Shown: positions 8,353 to 17,480, counted from the stretch's first letter. The stretch: 64,000 nt of DNA from Lachnospiraceae bacterium (GCA_910575775.1 CAJTEY010000006.1:62001-126000), one strand, 5' to 3'. The notes: a model not told the origin generated them from the sequence alone. Made by a program: numbers and translations.

Positions 8353-8388
8353 AGATAAGGCTTGTGTATGCAGGTCTTATTTTTTTGT
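8353..8388 (+). terminator. Terminator after the small secreted protein gene
   Basis: AAGGCTTG pairs with CAGGTCTT (with wobble pairs) around a 6-nt loop and is followed by ATTTTTTT. The rest of the 8304-8610 gap is AT-rich; a TATAAT hexamer at 8442-8447 lacks a good -35 partner, and I see no other feature. Confidence 0.65.
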
Positions 8389-8610
8389 AAGAGGCAAAGT
8401 TATTCACATTATAATTATAAATTCCTATTTTTTCTTTAAACTATAATAATTCAGTCCACGGAGAGGATATAAATTATATTTTTCGTGTAACTGTATACGA
8501 TAAAGGCGACAACAAGTAGCAATAGAGGAATTATTTTGTATAAACCAATATTACATAAATGTTTCAATAAACTTTTTTATGTAAGTTCCATAGAAAAGAA
8601 GGAGGTAGAG

Positions 8611-9498
8611 ATGAAAAAGAAGAAATTTGTGGGATTAACAGCACTGCTCCCACTGGCATTGTTTAATGTCACAGCATTGCCTGTATATGCGGAAGTCACT
8701 GACTTTCAGGAAGCAGATACAAGTACAGAGGAATCCAGTGCTGAATGTGAAGTGATCTATAAGTCAACGTATGATTTCTCAGAAGAAATTCCAAAGTATC
8801 CAGAACTTGATGTTACTGCTTCTGGTTATGAAGGCATCTACGATGGAAAATCACATGGAATCACTGTTGACTGTAAGACTGAGGGAGCAACCATTCTGTA
8901 TAGTACAGATGGAAAAACTTATTCGACAAAGAAACCTGAATACACGAATGTAGGGACATATGTGACATACTATAAAGTCGAAAAAGATGGATATACAGCA
9001 ACCACGGGTTCTGCAGTCGTAAAGATCAAAGAAGCTGAAATTGAATTTGATGCAGATGATTGTATTGTCTTTTATGATGGGAAGAACCATACCATTGATT
9101 TATCCGTAAAAACAGATGGCTGTAAGGTCCTGTACAGTGAAGATGGAATAAATTATTCCTCAAAGAAACCAGAGTACAAAGAGCCAGGTACATATACTGT
9201 CTACTACAAAATTATGAGGGACAATTATGCGACTGTGACAGGAAGCAGTACAGTGACCATTAAGCCAAAAGATAATAATGTAAATAACAGCAACCAGAAT
9301 AATAACAATAAAAACAATGCCAGTCAGAATGGTGGAAGTCAGAATAACAGCAATGTTGATGGAAAAGCAGATAAAGGTATTTCCAGAGTGCAGACAGGAG
9401 ATGAAAGCAATATCCTGTTTTACAGTTTGGCATTTATAGCCGCTGCCTTTGGCTTGACAAAATTAAAGGGAAGAAAGGAGAAAAGAGAAAAATTATGA
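8611..9498 (+). CDS. Secreted protein with two Ig-like/MBG-type repeats and a variant sorting signal
   Basis: The ATG at 8611 has a perfect AAGGAGGT site; an earlier in-frame TTG at 8536 does not. The 295-aa product has a signal peptide ending near PVYAE. Two repeats of about 70 residues follow (near 65-140 and 145-215), each with Y-D-G-K-x-H, the phrase LYS-x-DG and a closing GTY-x-x-YYK strand, similar to bacterial Ig-like 'YDG' domains. An Asn/Gln-rich linker (220-255) leads to VQTGD, a hydrophobic helix and the basic tail KGRKEK. That resembles a sortase sorting signal of the x-x-TGD type rather than canonical LPXTG. It overlaps the next gene by 4 nt. Confidence 0.75.
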   Translation: MKKKKFVGLTALLPLALFNVTALPVYAEVTDFQEADTSTEESSAECEVIYKSTYDFSEEIPKYPELDVTASGYEGIYDGKSHGITVDCKTEGATILYSTDGKTYSTKKPEYTNVGTYVTYYKVEKDGYTATTGSAVVKIKEAEIEFDADDCIVFYDGKNHTIDLSVKTDGCKVLYSEDGINYSSKKPEYKEPGTYTVYYKIMRDNYATVTGSSTVTIKPKDNNVNNSNQNNNNKNNASQNGGSQNNSNVDGKADKGISRVQTGDESNILFYSLAFIAAAFGLTKLKGRKEKREKL

Positions 9499-11801
9499 AT
9501 ATAAAAAAGAGAATACCCAAGTTCCTATCATTGCTTCTCTGTTTTAGTATGACATTTGGGAATATGATTCCTGCGTATGCAACGGAAAATACCAATAGTG
9601 ATTCTACAACAGTGATCGATGGTGAAAACATTTCGACAGAAGAAAGAAATCTTGAAGATATAACAGTAACTTATAAACAGGCATCCAGCTTCTTCGTTAC
9701 GATTCCAAAGACGATCGTATTGGATGGATGGAAACAGTCTACATATGCAGTCAAAGTTTCAGGTGATATTGACGCGGATCAATGTGTTTATGTAGCACCT
9801 GTTGATGGGATCACTGATACAGACAGCATTGACTTTTATATGAAAGATCAGGCATCTGAAAATGCGAAAGAGGATGTTGTGGCGAATGTAACACATAATA
9901 AGTTTCATTGGAATTCTGCAGAAGTTGCTGAAAATTATAGGCAGGATGATAACATGGTCAGCGCTCCAGATCTGACTGCAGGTGCATGGCGAGGCATTTT
10001 CCAGATGGAAATTAAACTGGAGATTCATGTGACACATAAACATAATTATGTGACAACCATCACCAAAGAGCCAACCTGTACGGAAACAGGGGAAAAGACA
10101 TTTACCTGCGACTGTGGTGACAGCTATACAGAAGAAATACCAGCAAAGGGTCACAACTTTGAAAATGGTGAATGTACTGACTGTCATGAAAAAGATTCTA
10201 ATCACGAACACAGCTATACAGAAACAATCACCAAAGAACCAACCTGTACAGAGGCAGGAGAAAAAACTTATACCTGTAAATGTGGCGACAGCTATACGGA
10301 AGTGATACCCGCAAAGGGACATCATTTTGCAGACGGAGAGTGTACAGATTGTGGTGAAAAAGATCCTGATTACCATAAGCACAGCTATGACGATGGTGTA
10401 GTTACCAAAGAACCAACTTGTACGGAAGCAGGCGAGAAAACATATACCTGCGGCTGCGGTGATACTTATACTGAAGAGATACCTGCAACGGGCCACAATT
10501 ACGAAAATAATATATGTACAGACTGTGGAGAAACAGACCCAAGCCATGTACATCATTATGAACCATATGAGCTTACTATTGAGCCACAGCTTGTCAGCAG
10601 TACAAAAGGTGCTTATCCTACTAACTCAGCTAAATATACCAAATGGATGAATAGAGGATCAAAAGATGGTTATAGTGACTTTTATGTAAATAGCATATGT
10701 ACTGGCGGCAATACAGGATCTCAATTTAATGCTGTGGCTGAGATTGTTTTGCCTGATGATTATGAAGGTGAGTATAATTATAAATACTATTTTACATATA
10801 CTATGGGTTGTGGCGATAAGGGTGCGGCTGTACGTCTGTTATTAAATGGGAATTTAATACACAGATACAGCCAGTATCAGGTTGTTAGTGCCATAGGGTC
10901 TGCAAATACTATTGACACGATTCCCTTACATGCTGGTAAGAATACGATTACTTTACAGGCTCATTTCTATAATGCAGCGGGTAGTGCAAATCCTGATGCA
11001 AACCGTTATAACTGGTATGATGTATATTTGGAGAATATTACCTTGTTTGATGGTTCTGAGTACCATATTTGTAATGAATGCGGAAAGAAGGAAGAGCACG
11101 TTTTGGGTGAAACAGTCACCAAAGAGGCAACCTGTACGGAAGCAGGAGAAAAGGTGTATACCTGCAGTATCTGTGGAGGCCAGTTTATAGAAGAGATACC
11201 TGCAACAGGGCATAACTATGTAGATGGGGTCTGCGATAAATGCGGGGATTTAGATTTGAAATTAACAACAACAACGGTTTTCTCCGCAAGTACTTCGACC
11301 AGCACAACAACGGATTCAGGGCATGGACATTATGATCAGGCGATTTTAAACGGTACTTATTCGGAAGAGATCGAGATAACAGAAGATATGGGAGAAAATG
11401 ATTATCTGCAACTGTATTTTACGGTAACTAGACCCAATAGCGCAATTGCTGCGGCTGATCCTGTAAGTGGTTCTTCCATGCTTCAGAAATATGACGAGGA
11501 AACGAATACATGGAAAACAATTTATTCTTACAGTATGTCATATAGCAACCTTACTGATTTTTCCATGCGTAATGCAGAAGGCGGTGGCGGCAATGGAAGG
11601 ACTGAATGGATTTCCCGAAATTTTCAGTTAGAGAAAGGGAAATATAGGGTATACGGTCAATTCACAGGGAAGAAAAGCTGTGCTTCTTCCGTAGCTCACA
11701 ATTATTGGTTCTATAGCATTAGAGCTTCCTTATGCCGAATGGAAATAAACAAAGTTACTGAAACACCATATTTGGACGCAATTACTGTAACGCGTCTATA
11801 A
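9495..11801 (+). CDS. Large secreted 'IPKTI'-domain protein with Cys-pair repeats
   Basis: This 768-aa gene starts inside the previous stop (ATGA overlap). A signal peptide ends near PAYATE. Residues about 55-175 are the shared domain (SSFFVTIPKTIVLD, VYVAPVDG, FYMKDQ). Three repeats follow near 178-350, each with TCTE-x-GEKT, paired CxxC-like cysteines and a GH-x-F/Y segment. A beta domain occupies roughly 355-515, a fourth Cys repeat lies near 516-585, and a final beta domain ends the protein. Such TCTEAGEKTYTC repeats are common in secreted clostridial proteins and may bind metal. No anchor is present. Its first 33 nt from the ribosome site onward match the start of the 15927 gene, showing a recent duplication or recombination. 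Confidence 0.75.
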   Translation: MNIKKRIPKFLSLLLCFSMTFGNMIPAYATENTNSDSTTVIDGENISTEERNLEDITVTYKQASSFFVTIPKTIVLDGWKQSTYAVKVSGDIDADQCVYVAPVDGITDTDSIDFYMKDQASENAKEDVVANVTHNKFHWNSAEVAENYRQDDNMVSAPDLTAGAWRGIFQMEIKLEIHVTHKHNYVTTITKEPTCTETGEKTFTCDCGDSYTEEIPAKGHNFENGECTDCHEKDSNHEHSYTETITKEPTCTEAGEKTYTCKCGDSYTEVIPAKGHHFADGECTDCGEKDPDYHKHSYDDGVVTKEPTCTEAGEKTYTCGCGDTYTEEIPATGHNYENNICTDCGETDPSHVHHYEPYELTIEPQLVSSTKGAYPTNSAKYTKWMNRGSKDGYSDFYVNSICTGGNTGSQFNAVAEIVLPDDYEGEYNYKYYFTYTMGCGDKGAAVRLLLNGNLIHRYSQYQVVSAIGSANTIDTIPLHAGKNTITLQAHFYNAAGSANPDANRYNWYDVYLENITLFDGSEYHICNECGKKEEHVLGETVTKEATCTEAGEKVYTCSICGGQFIEEIPATGHNYVDGVCDKCGDLDLKLTTTTVFSASTSTSTTTDSGHGHYDQAILNGTYSEEIEITEDMGENDYLQLYFTVTRPNSAIAAADPVSGSSMLQKYDEETNTWKTIYSYSMSYSNLTDFSMRNAEGGGGNGRTEWISRNFQLEKGKYRVYGQFTGKKSCASSVAHNYWFYSIRASLCRMEINKVTETPYLDAITVTRL

Positions 11802-11809
11802 AAACAAAA

Positions 11810-11845
11810 AAGAACTTAGAACTCTCATTCTAGGTTCTTTTTTTC
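11810..11845. terminator. Bidirectional terminator between convergent genes
   Basis: AAGAACTTAGAA pairs with TTCTAGGTTCTT (one wobble) around a short loop, with an A-run on one side and a T-run on the other. It ends the 768-aa gene and overlaps the stop of the convergent XRE gene. Confidence 0.8.
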
Positions 11846-12096
11846 TTCTTCATGGAAACCTCTTCTTCCCGCTGCTCTGTAAAGGCTTTTTCTTCTTCGG
11901 TGATTTCAAAAGACAGAATATCCTGCGGTTTACAGTGTAAAATCAGGCACAGGTCATTGATTGTGGACGTGGTAATGGACTCTCCGTGTGACATACGGCG
12001 GAGCGTGTTGCTGCTGATCCCATAATGGTAGATCAGGGAATATTTTGTGACGCCTCTTTTTTTCATTGTCTCCCAAAAGTTATCGTAGCTGATCAT
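11830..12096 (-). CDS. XRE-family small transcription regulator
   Basis: This 88-aa protein has a Cro/CI-type helix-turn-helix at about residues 10-65: NTLRRMSHGESITTSTINDLC is the recognition region and LHCKPQDIL the final helix, as in the compact HTH_26 subfamily. A GGAGGT site precedes the ATG on the minus strand. A charged tail (EEEKAF to KKKKRT) follows. It is divergent from the NERD gene across a 150-bp gap containing a repeated 13-bp motif, so it may regulate itself and that gene. Confidence 0.8.
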   Translation of the reverse strand: MISYDNFWETMKKRGVTKYSLIYHYGISSNTLRRMSHGESITTSTINDLCLILHCKPQDILSFEITEEEKAFTEQREEEVSMKKKKRT

Positions 12097-12171
12097 AGGG
12101 ACACCTCCGATAACTCTATTTTATGTTATATGTAAAATATTAAACATAAGTAAATGATTGCTAGTAGTAAA

Positions 12172-12238
12172 ATATTGCATATATTTTCCTTGAAACGGGG
12201 AGGATTTCGTGGTAATATAAGCAATATATTGCATATAT
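12172..12238. promoter_or_regulatory. Pair of 13-bp direct repeats in the XRE/NERD divergent gap
   Basis: ATATTGCATATAT occurs at 12172-12184 and again at 12226-12238. Each copy is a near-palindrome centred on TGCA. The second ends 10 bp before the NERD start codon and overlaps its ribosome-site region. Position and symmetry suggest operators, possibly for the adjacent XRE protein; this is inference. Confidence 0.45.
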
Positions 12239-12248
12239 CGGAGGGGCT

Positions 12249-13478
12249 ATGAATAGGGAGTCAATGAGGAAGCTCGTGTGCAGGTATGCATATGGGAAAA
12301 AGTACGATCCTGACACATTCATAAAGACAGACTGGAACGAAATGTTATATAGGTTTGAACATGAACCAGACGGGATCAGTATCAGGCTTGTTAATGAGAG
12401 CAGGGTGAATTTCATCAGACAGGAGCTTGTCCTATTGGAGGAAACGATGGGACTCTTAAAAGAAATGATGCTCCCATTGGAAACGAAGCATGAGAAATGG
12501 ATGGTCTACCATGATGAGGTATTCCGTTACAGGGATGCAGGGTCCATTGAAGGGAAGCCGATGATGGAAGGTCCAGAAGGAAGGCCTGTGGAAGACTGGT
12601 TCGGCTATTTTTATAACAGTCTGATGGAATATAAGGCATATATGGAGAAAGAAATTGGCATAGCGGCTAAGGGGGATATTGGGGAGGAAAACGTTGCAAG
12701 GATCTTAGAAAAAAGCAGATATGCAGAGTTTACTGTACATAATGTTGTACTCGATGTAGCAGATGAAGGCGGCAATACCAATGAGATCGATACATTTGTC
12801 ATCCTGCCTTATGGGGTGGCAGTACTGGAAGTCAAGAACTATGGCGGTGCAGGACAGAGGCTTGTGATAACGGATGAAGATAAGTGGGATCTGTGCGGAA
12901 AAAGAAGGACGAAACAGGTGAAAAACCCTGCTTATCAGAACAGCAGGCATGCGAGGGCAACACTGTTGACGCTCAGGAAACTGCTTGGAAGGGATATCCC
13001 TATTTTTCCATTGATCGTAATAGGCAATGATCAGGTCAGATTAGAAAAGCACAGCAGACTGGCGGTGAAGAATACAGGTGATCTTGTGGCTTATCTGGAC
13101 AGCCTGCAAAGTAATGAAAAGTTGTCAGATGAAGAAAGAATAAAGATCAGGAAGTTTCTGGAAAGCGAAGATATAGGTGCAAATGCTTTTACAGTGGTTT
13201 CCTATCGGGAGCAGATCAACCATATCAAAGCAATTGTGAAAGAAGTGTTTCCTTCAGTCTGTTTTAATCAGGAGGGGAAAGTGCTCTATTACAGGATGCG
13301 GGATAAGGTTTCCTATGGACTGATCGGGATGATAGCAGCCGTTCTCATAGGCGGTGCGTTTATTTTCCATAACCTTGACAGCTTTATGGTACTGCTCTTA
13401 GGCGTGTGTCTTGCAATTGTGGCGGTAGCAGGGGGTATCCATATGGGAAAGAAGGTCATGGAAATGGTTAAGGAATAG
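12249..13478 (+). CDS. NERD (nuclease-related domain) membrane protein
   Basis: A CGGAGGGG site precedes this 409-aa protein. The first 130 residues are helical. Residues about 135-255 fit the NERD domain: KGDIGEENV at its start, then N-E-I-D-T-F and VLEVKNYGG, which align with the D and E-x-K residues of the nuclease-like core, and NPAYQNSRHA. The C-terminus has two hydrophobic helices (near 355-395). NERD proteins are linked to DNA processing and occur in mobile elements and defence regions. The next gene starts 19 bp later, so the two are likely co-transcribed. Confidence 0.8.
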   Translation: MNRESMRKLVCRYAYGKKYDPDTFIKTDWNEMLYRFEHEPDGISIRLVNESRVNFIRQELVLLEETMGLLKEMMLPLETKHEKWMVYHDEVFRYRDAGSIEGKPMMEGPEGRPVEDWFGYFYNSLMEYKAYMEKEIGIAAKGDIGEENVARILEKSRYAEFTVHNVVLDVADEGGNTNEIDTFVILPYGVAVLEVKNYGGAGQRLVITDEDKWDLCGKRRTKQVKNPAYQNSRHARATLLTLRKLLGRDIPIFPLIVIGNDQVRLEKHSRLAVKNTGDLVAYLDSLQSNEKLSDEERIKIRKFLESEDIGANAFTVVSYREQINHIKAIVKEVFPSVCFNQEGKVLYYRMRDKVSYGLIGMIAAVLIGGAFIFHNLDSFMVLLLGVCLAIVAVAGGIHMGKKVMEMVKE

Positions 13479-13497
13479 TGGCGGGGAGATACAAAGG

Positions 13498-14283
13498 ATG
13501 GGATGGAAAGATTTATTCCGTAAAAGAGGAACTGTTTCAGGAACAGATCGGATAACAGAAGAAATACAGAGGGTGGATACTTGGGTAATGGCGCAGATGC
13601 CTGCCTATGACCTTCATTTTGATGCCACAATCCCGAAGAGTCAACTGAGGGCAAAATACATTACAGTAGAAGAGCAGGCGGAGAGATATAGAAATTATAA
13701 AGAGAAATCGGAAGGGTTCATTAGGGAAAATTTCTGTGGCTTTATAGGAAATATGCGCAACCTGTATGAGTTGTATCAATGGACAATAGTGTGCATGACA
13801 ACGGGGATTCAGATGGTATCCTATGCGCCGAGCAGTATTCTGTCTTCTTATGTGAATTTAAGTGAGGCGGTAAGCTATTTTGATCATGTGGTTGTTAAGT
13901 CAGAAGAACTGTGCAAAACCATAGCGTATAACATATGTGAAACTGATTTTCTGGTGACGGGAGTTGTCTTCATGGGAGAACAGGCGGATACAGGACTTGT
14001 CCAATATGAGGATGGAATAAAAAAGATACGAGACTGCGGGGAATTGGAACAATGTGAACAACTTTTGAAGATGCTTGCGGAATGCATGAAGTATGCTTCG
14101 CATTTATTTGATGTCACTCTATATATCTATGAAAACGTTCCCTATATTTTGGACTGTGAAGGAAATTATAGGATGATCAAAGACTGGAAAAAGAGTTATG
14201 AGAATATCTTGGATCATATCAGTATAGGAAACAAGGAGTTTGGGACAACGAAGGGAGAAGACTTTTTAAGGCTCATAGAATAG
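13498..14283 (+). CDS. Protein of unknown function downstream of NERD gene
   Basis: A GGGGAG site 9 nt upstream supports the ATG at 13498. The 261-aa protein has no signal peptide or clear membrane helix and looks predominantly alpha-helical. Visible features are a basic N-terminus (LFRKRG), an aromatic core segment (NLYELYQWTIVCMTT) and several cysteines. I do not recognise a family. The 19-bp spacing from the NERD gene suggests they work together or at least share a transcript. Confidence 0.65.
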   Translation: MGWKDLFRKRGTVSGTDRITEEIQRVDTWVMAQMPAYDLHFDATIPKSQLRAKYITVEEQAERYRNYKEKSEGFIRENFCGFIGNMRNLYELYQWTIVCMTTGIQMVSYAPSSILSSYVNLSEAVSYFDHVVVKSEELCKTIAYNICETDFLVTGVVFMGEQADTGLVQYEDGIKKIRDCGELEQCEQLLKMLAECMKYASHLFDVTLYIYENVPYILDCEGNYRMIKDWKKSYENILDHISIGNKEFGTTKGEDFLRLIE

Positions 14284-14411
14284 GCAGTGCCTGTTTTATG
14301 CGCAGGCCCGCATAAAGTAGTTTGCTGTTTCACAGCATGTGGGCCACGCGGCGAGTAGGGAGGAAATCTTCCCTGCTTGATTATAAATACAAATGAAGGA
14401 GGAGATGTGGA
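14284..14411 (+). other. Hairpin-dense spacer
   Basis: Three inverted repeats follow one another in 75 bp: TTTATGCG/CGCATAAA (loop CAGGCC) near 14294-14315, TGCTGT/ACAGCA near 14323-14337, and AGGGA/TCCCT near 14357-14375. The stretch is GC-richer than its neighbours, like the element at 6133-6358, but shares no obvious sequence with it. No run of T follows, so it is not a standard terminator. Confidence 0.45.
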
Positions 14412-14624
14412 ATGGATTTTGTAACAATTATTTGTATATTGCTCTGGCTTTGGGGTTCATATAAAGGCTGGGGCATTGTAAGTAGCTGGGAATGGGAGTG
14501 GATCAATAGGAAGGAACCTTTAAATTATGTGGCCAAAGGTGCATTCTGTATCATGCTAGGGTTTTTCTTTGTGCTGAAGCAGTTGTGGAATTTTGTGCTA
14601 AAGCTGATCAGCATTATGTTTTAG
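14412..14624 (+). CDS. Small two-helix membrane protein
   Basis: A strong AAGGAGGAG site precedes this 70-aa frame. It has one hydrophobic segment at residues 3-22 and another at about 45-65, separated by a polar loop rich in Trp (SSWEWEWINRK). No family is recognised. It is followed by its own terminator and sits between the NERD operon and the DUF262 gene. Small membrane proteins of this type in mobile elements can be toxins, immunity proteins or accessory subunits; the sequence does not decide. Confidence 0.6.
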   Translation: MDFVTIICILLWLWGSYKGWGIVSSWEWEWINRKEPLNYVAKGAFCIMLGFFFVLKQLWNFVLKLISIMF

Positions 14625-14645
14625 AGGAATGAGAGTATATTGTTT

Positions 14646-14683
14646 GAAAGACAGCCTGCATATTCATTGTGGACTGTCTTTTA
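14646..14683 (+). terminator. Terminator after small membrane protein
   Basis: GAAAGACAG pairs with CTGTCTTTT around a loop of about 19 nt; the 3' arm itself supplies the T-run. Confidence 0.6.
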
Positions 14684-14803
14684 GAATTTGTCGAATTATT
14701 TATCTGTTTTTTTGCTTTCAATATCTTGCGGTATCCTGAAAGGCACTTTATAATATATTTTATCAGATTTGTCTAAATCATTTTCATAAAAAGGAGGCCG
14801 TTA

Positions 14804-15760
14804 ATGAAAAGTTATATTAAAACAAGAACTGTACAGTCGATTGTAAGGGATATCAAAAAGGGAAAAATTATACTGGAAACAGGTATCCAGAGAAAACAGG
14901 ACCAGTGGGACAGAAAGAAGAAATCTCTTTTGATTTTGTCTGCCATACAGGAGATCATTATTCCTGGCATATTTGCAAAAGAAACAGTAAATGAGAAAGG
15001 CGAGACTGTCTGGGAAATATTGGACGGAAAGCAAAGGCTTACGGTGCTTCATTCCTTTTTAAATGATGAATTCAGATTAGATAAATCTTATGAGGATGAT
15101 TATGCAGGGAAGAAATTCTCAGAGCTTAATGAAGATGTCCAGAATACCATCAAAAATGCGGAGATCACGATCAATATATATCAGGAGATAGACGAGCAGG
15201 AGACAGAGGATATTTTCTGCAGACTGAACAATGGACAGCAGTTGTCTAATGACAATATATACAGGGCACATATGGGTGCAGACCTTAGAAAGTTTGTGGA
15301 TGAGGCAGTAAGCAAGCCTTTTATGGAGAAGGTAAACTTCACAAAGGGACAGCTTCGGAAGTCAGAGGATCAGGGCGTCATATTGGCGGCACTTGCTTTG
15401 ATTTCCGATGAAAGTGTAGCTGATCTCAGTAAAAAGTCAATCATACAGTTTATTGACGATTTTAAGCAGCGGTATGATCAGGAGCTGTGCGATATCATAC
15501 TGGCATCCCTTGATGCTCTGGATGAAGCGATTCCTGAGAAGCATAAGAACCTGAAAAAAGTGAGTGTTCCCATGATAATAGCGAATGAAGCGCTCTGCTT
15601 GAAAGACAGCAAAATGCAGAAAAAGTATGCAGACAATCTCAATGCATTTCTGGATGACTATGAAAACAGAGCAGATTATCTGGAATTATGTAAGACCAGC
15701 ACGGCAAGCAGCCAGAATGTAGGAAAGAGAAACAGTTATTTCTATGCAATGACAGAGTAG
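14804..15760 (+). CDS. DUF262 family protein (GmrS-type domain)
   Basis: AAAGGAGG lies ahead of the ATG. The 318-aa protein carries the DUF262 signature DGKQRLT near residue 74 (consensus DGQQR-L/T-T) and the following I-D-E-Q-E-T-E-D-I-F-x-R-L-N-N-G motif near 125-145. DUF262 is the ParB/Srx-fold nucleotide-binding half of GmrSD type IV restriction enzymes and is widespread in phage-defence proteins. The HNH-bearing DUF1524 half is absent here and no nuclease motif is visible in the helical C-terminus, so it may be a sensor, a degenerate enzyme or act with another subunit. Confidence 0.8.
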   Translation: MKSYIKTRTVQSIVRDIKKGKIILETGIQRKQDQWDRKKKSLLILSAIQEIIIPGIFAKETVNEKGETVWEILDGKQRLTVLHSFLNDEFRLDKSYEDDYAGKKFSELNEDVQNTIKNAEITINIYQEIDEQETEDIFCRLNNGQQLSNDNIYRAHMGADLRKFVDEAVSKPFMEKVNFTKGQLRKSEDQGVILAALALISDESVADLSKKSIIQFIDDFKQRYDQELCDIILASLDALDEAIPEKHKNLKKVSVPMIIANEALCLKDSKMQKKYADNLNAFLDDYENRADYLELCKTSTASSQNVGKRNSYFYAMTE

Positions 15761-15799
15761 CCATGTGAGTCTGACAATTTAATGAGACTTAAGCGAAAG

Positions 15800-15828
15800 G
15801 ACCTTGGAGAAATCTGAGGTCTTTTTTG
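15800..15828 (+). terminator. Terminator after DUF262 gene
   Basis: GACCT and AGGTC close an interrupted stem followed by TTTTTT. A 24-nt stretch of this terminator recurs at 23237-23262 after a lipoprotein gene, showing reuse of the same module inside the element. Confidence 0.65.
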
Positions 15829-15926
15829 ATGTTATGCATACAAATATTTATATTTTTGACAGCTTTGTATATAACGTAAAAACAGGAAAGACCTGAAATA
15901 AAAAGAAGGGAGAAAAGAGAAAAATT

Positions 15927-17465
15927 ATGAATATAAAAAAGTATAGTTTAAAGACAATGTGTGCAGCCTTGGCATGTACAACAGTTTTAAGCAGTATGCT
16001 GGCTGCCTATGCAACAGATGTCATTATCAATGAAACGCCAATGGATGATTCAGCGGAAATTAATGCAATTAATACTTTATCCGATGATTCAACGGGGACA
16101 GATACAGGTGATTCTGGCTGGACTACAGAAGAAAACAGTTATGAAGATATAAAAGTGACTTACCAGCAGTCATCGAGTTACGCAGTGACCATTCCAAAGA
16201 CAATCGCGCTGGATTCCAAGAAGCAGGCAGCATATTCCGTTAAGGTGTCAGGAGATATTGACGCCAGCCAACGTGTATATGTAGCACCTGTGGATGGTAT
16301 TGCTGACAGTGAAAATTTAGATTTTTATATGAAAGACCTGAGTGGCAAGAAAGCAGATGTAGCAGCAACGGTAACACATAGTAAAACCTATTGGAGTTCT
16401 GCGGATGTGACAAACTCTTATGAAGAAACCCAAAACTACGTCAGTGCGCCAGATCTGACAGCGGGTACATGGGAAGGAACCTTCCAAGTAGAGATAAGGC
16501 TGGAGACAGAAAAGGAACAGGAACATACACATAACTATGCAGATGGAAAATGTGATTGTGGAGCGATTGATCCTAATCATACACACGATTATGTAGATGG
16601 AACCTGTACAATCTGTGGAGAAAAGGATTCGTACACAGTGGCACCTGCAGAAGCATATAGTAAGTGGAATTATACCTTAGATGATACTAATAATACTATC
16701 ACTTTGAACTATTGGGCAGGCTCTTCCTCTGATACAGATGTAATTGTGTATGCAAATTATATGGTTAATGGGAAGACATATAAAACCCAGTTGGCGAGTA
16801 ATAGGGCCAGTGCTACGAGCGATACATTTTATATGTTTAACGGAGATGCTAGAACAGGAAATACATCTAGTTCCTATTTGTCAAAAAGCAGATATATAAA
16901 ATCTATAAAATTTAGTAAAGATGTTGATACAAGCAATGTAACGGATATGGGTTATATGTTTAACGCCTGTGAAGCATTGACAGATTTAGACATAAGTTGT
17001 TTTGATACAAGCAATGTAACAAATATGCAATGGATGTTTAGAAATTGTGAGTCTTTAACACATCTTGACATAAGTAATTTTAATACGAGTAAAGTAACAA
17101 ATATGCAATGGATGTTTAGTTATTGTGATGCTTTAGCGAGTTTAGATATAAGCAATTTTGATACAAGTAATGTAGCGAATATGAGTTCAATGTTTAGCAA
17201 TAGCAAATTTATGAGCCTTGATTTAAGTAATTTTGATACGGGTAATGTGGCAGATATGTCTCATATGTTTGATACTTGTAGTAATCTGGCAAGCCTGAAT
17301 TTGGTTAGTTTCGATACGAGTAAAGCAACGGATATGACGGCTATGTTTCAACATTGCACTGCTTTAGCGACTATAAATGTAACAGAGAATAAATGCTCAA
17401 CAGCACAGGCAAAGACATCTTATATGTTCAATAATTGCGGTACATCATCTGTAACATATAAATAA
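15927..17465 (+). CDS. Secreted 'IPKTI'-domain protein with BspA-like (DUF285) repeats
   Basis: This 512-aa protein has a signal peptide ending near AAYATD. Residues about 74-190 are the shared domain (SSYAVTIPKTIALD, VYVAPVDG, FYMKDL). A short His/Cys linker follows near 195-235. From about 330 to 500 there are some six to seven repeats of 25 residues of the type FDTSNV-x-x-M-x-x-MF-x-x-C-x-x-L, which is DUF285, the BspA-type leucine-rich repeat of bacterial surface proteins. These repeats often mediate adhesion. Start region and ribosome site match those of the 9495 gene, so one derives from the other. Confidence 0.8.
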   Translation: MNIKKYSLKTMCAALACTTVLSSMLAAYATDVIINETPMDDSAEINAINTLSDDSTGTDTGDSGWTTEENSYEDIKVTYQQSSSYAVTIPKTIALDSKKQAAYSVKVSGDIDASQRVYVAPVDGIADSENLDFYMKDLSGKKADVAATVTHSKTYWSSADVTNSYEETQNYVSAPDLTAGTWEGTFQVEIRLETEKEQEHTHNYADGKCDCGAIDPNHTHDYVDGTCTICGEKDSYTVAPAEAYSKWNYTLDDTNNTITLNYWAGSSSDTDVIVYANYMVNGKTYKTQLASNRASATSDTFYMFNGDARTGNTSSSYLSKSRYIKSIKFSKDVDTSNVTDMGYMFNACEALTDLDISCFDTSNVTNMQWMFRNCESLTHLDISNFNTSKVTNMQWMFSYCDALASLDISNFDTSNVANMSSMFSNSKFMSLDLSNFDTGNVADMSHMFDTCSNLASLNLVSFDTSKATDMTAMFQHCTALATINVTENKCSTAQAKTSYMFNNCGTSSVTYK

Positions 17466-17480
17466 AGACGCTAAACTATA

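Noticed and set aside
9759-10556. Minus-strand frame of 265 codons
   Set aside because: It is antisense to the 768-aa secreted protein, is Cys/Ile/Phe-rich low-complexity, and has no ribosome site; the plus frame has signal peptide and domain homology.
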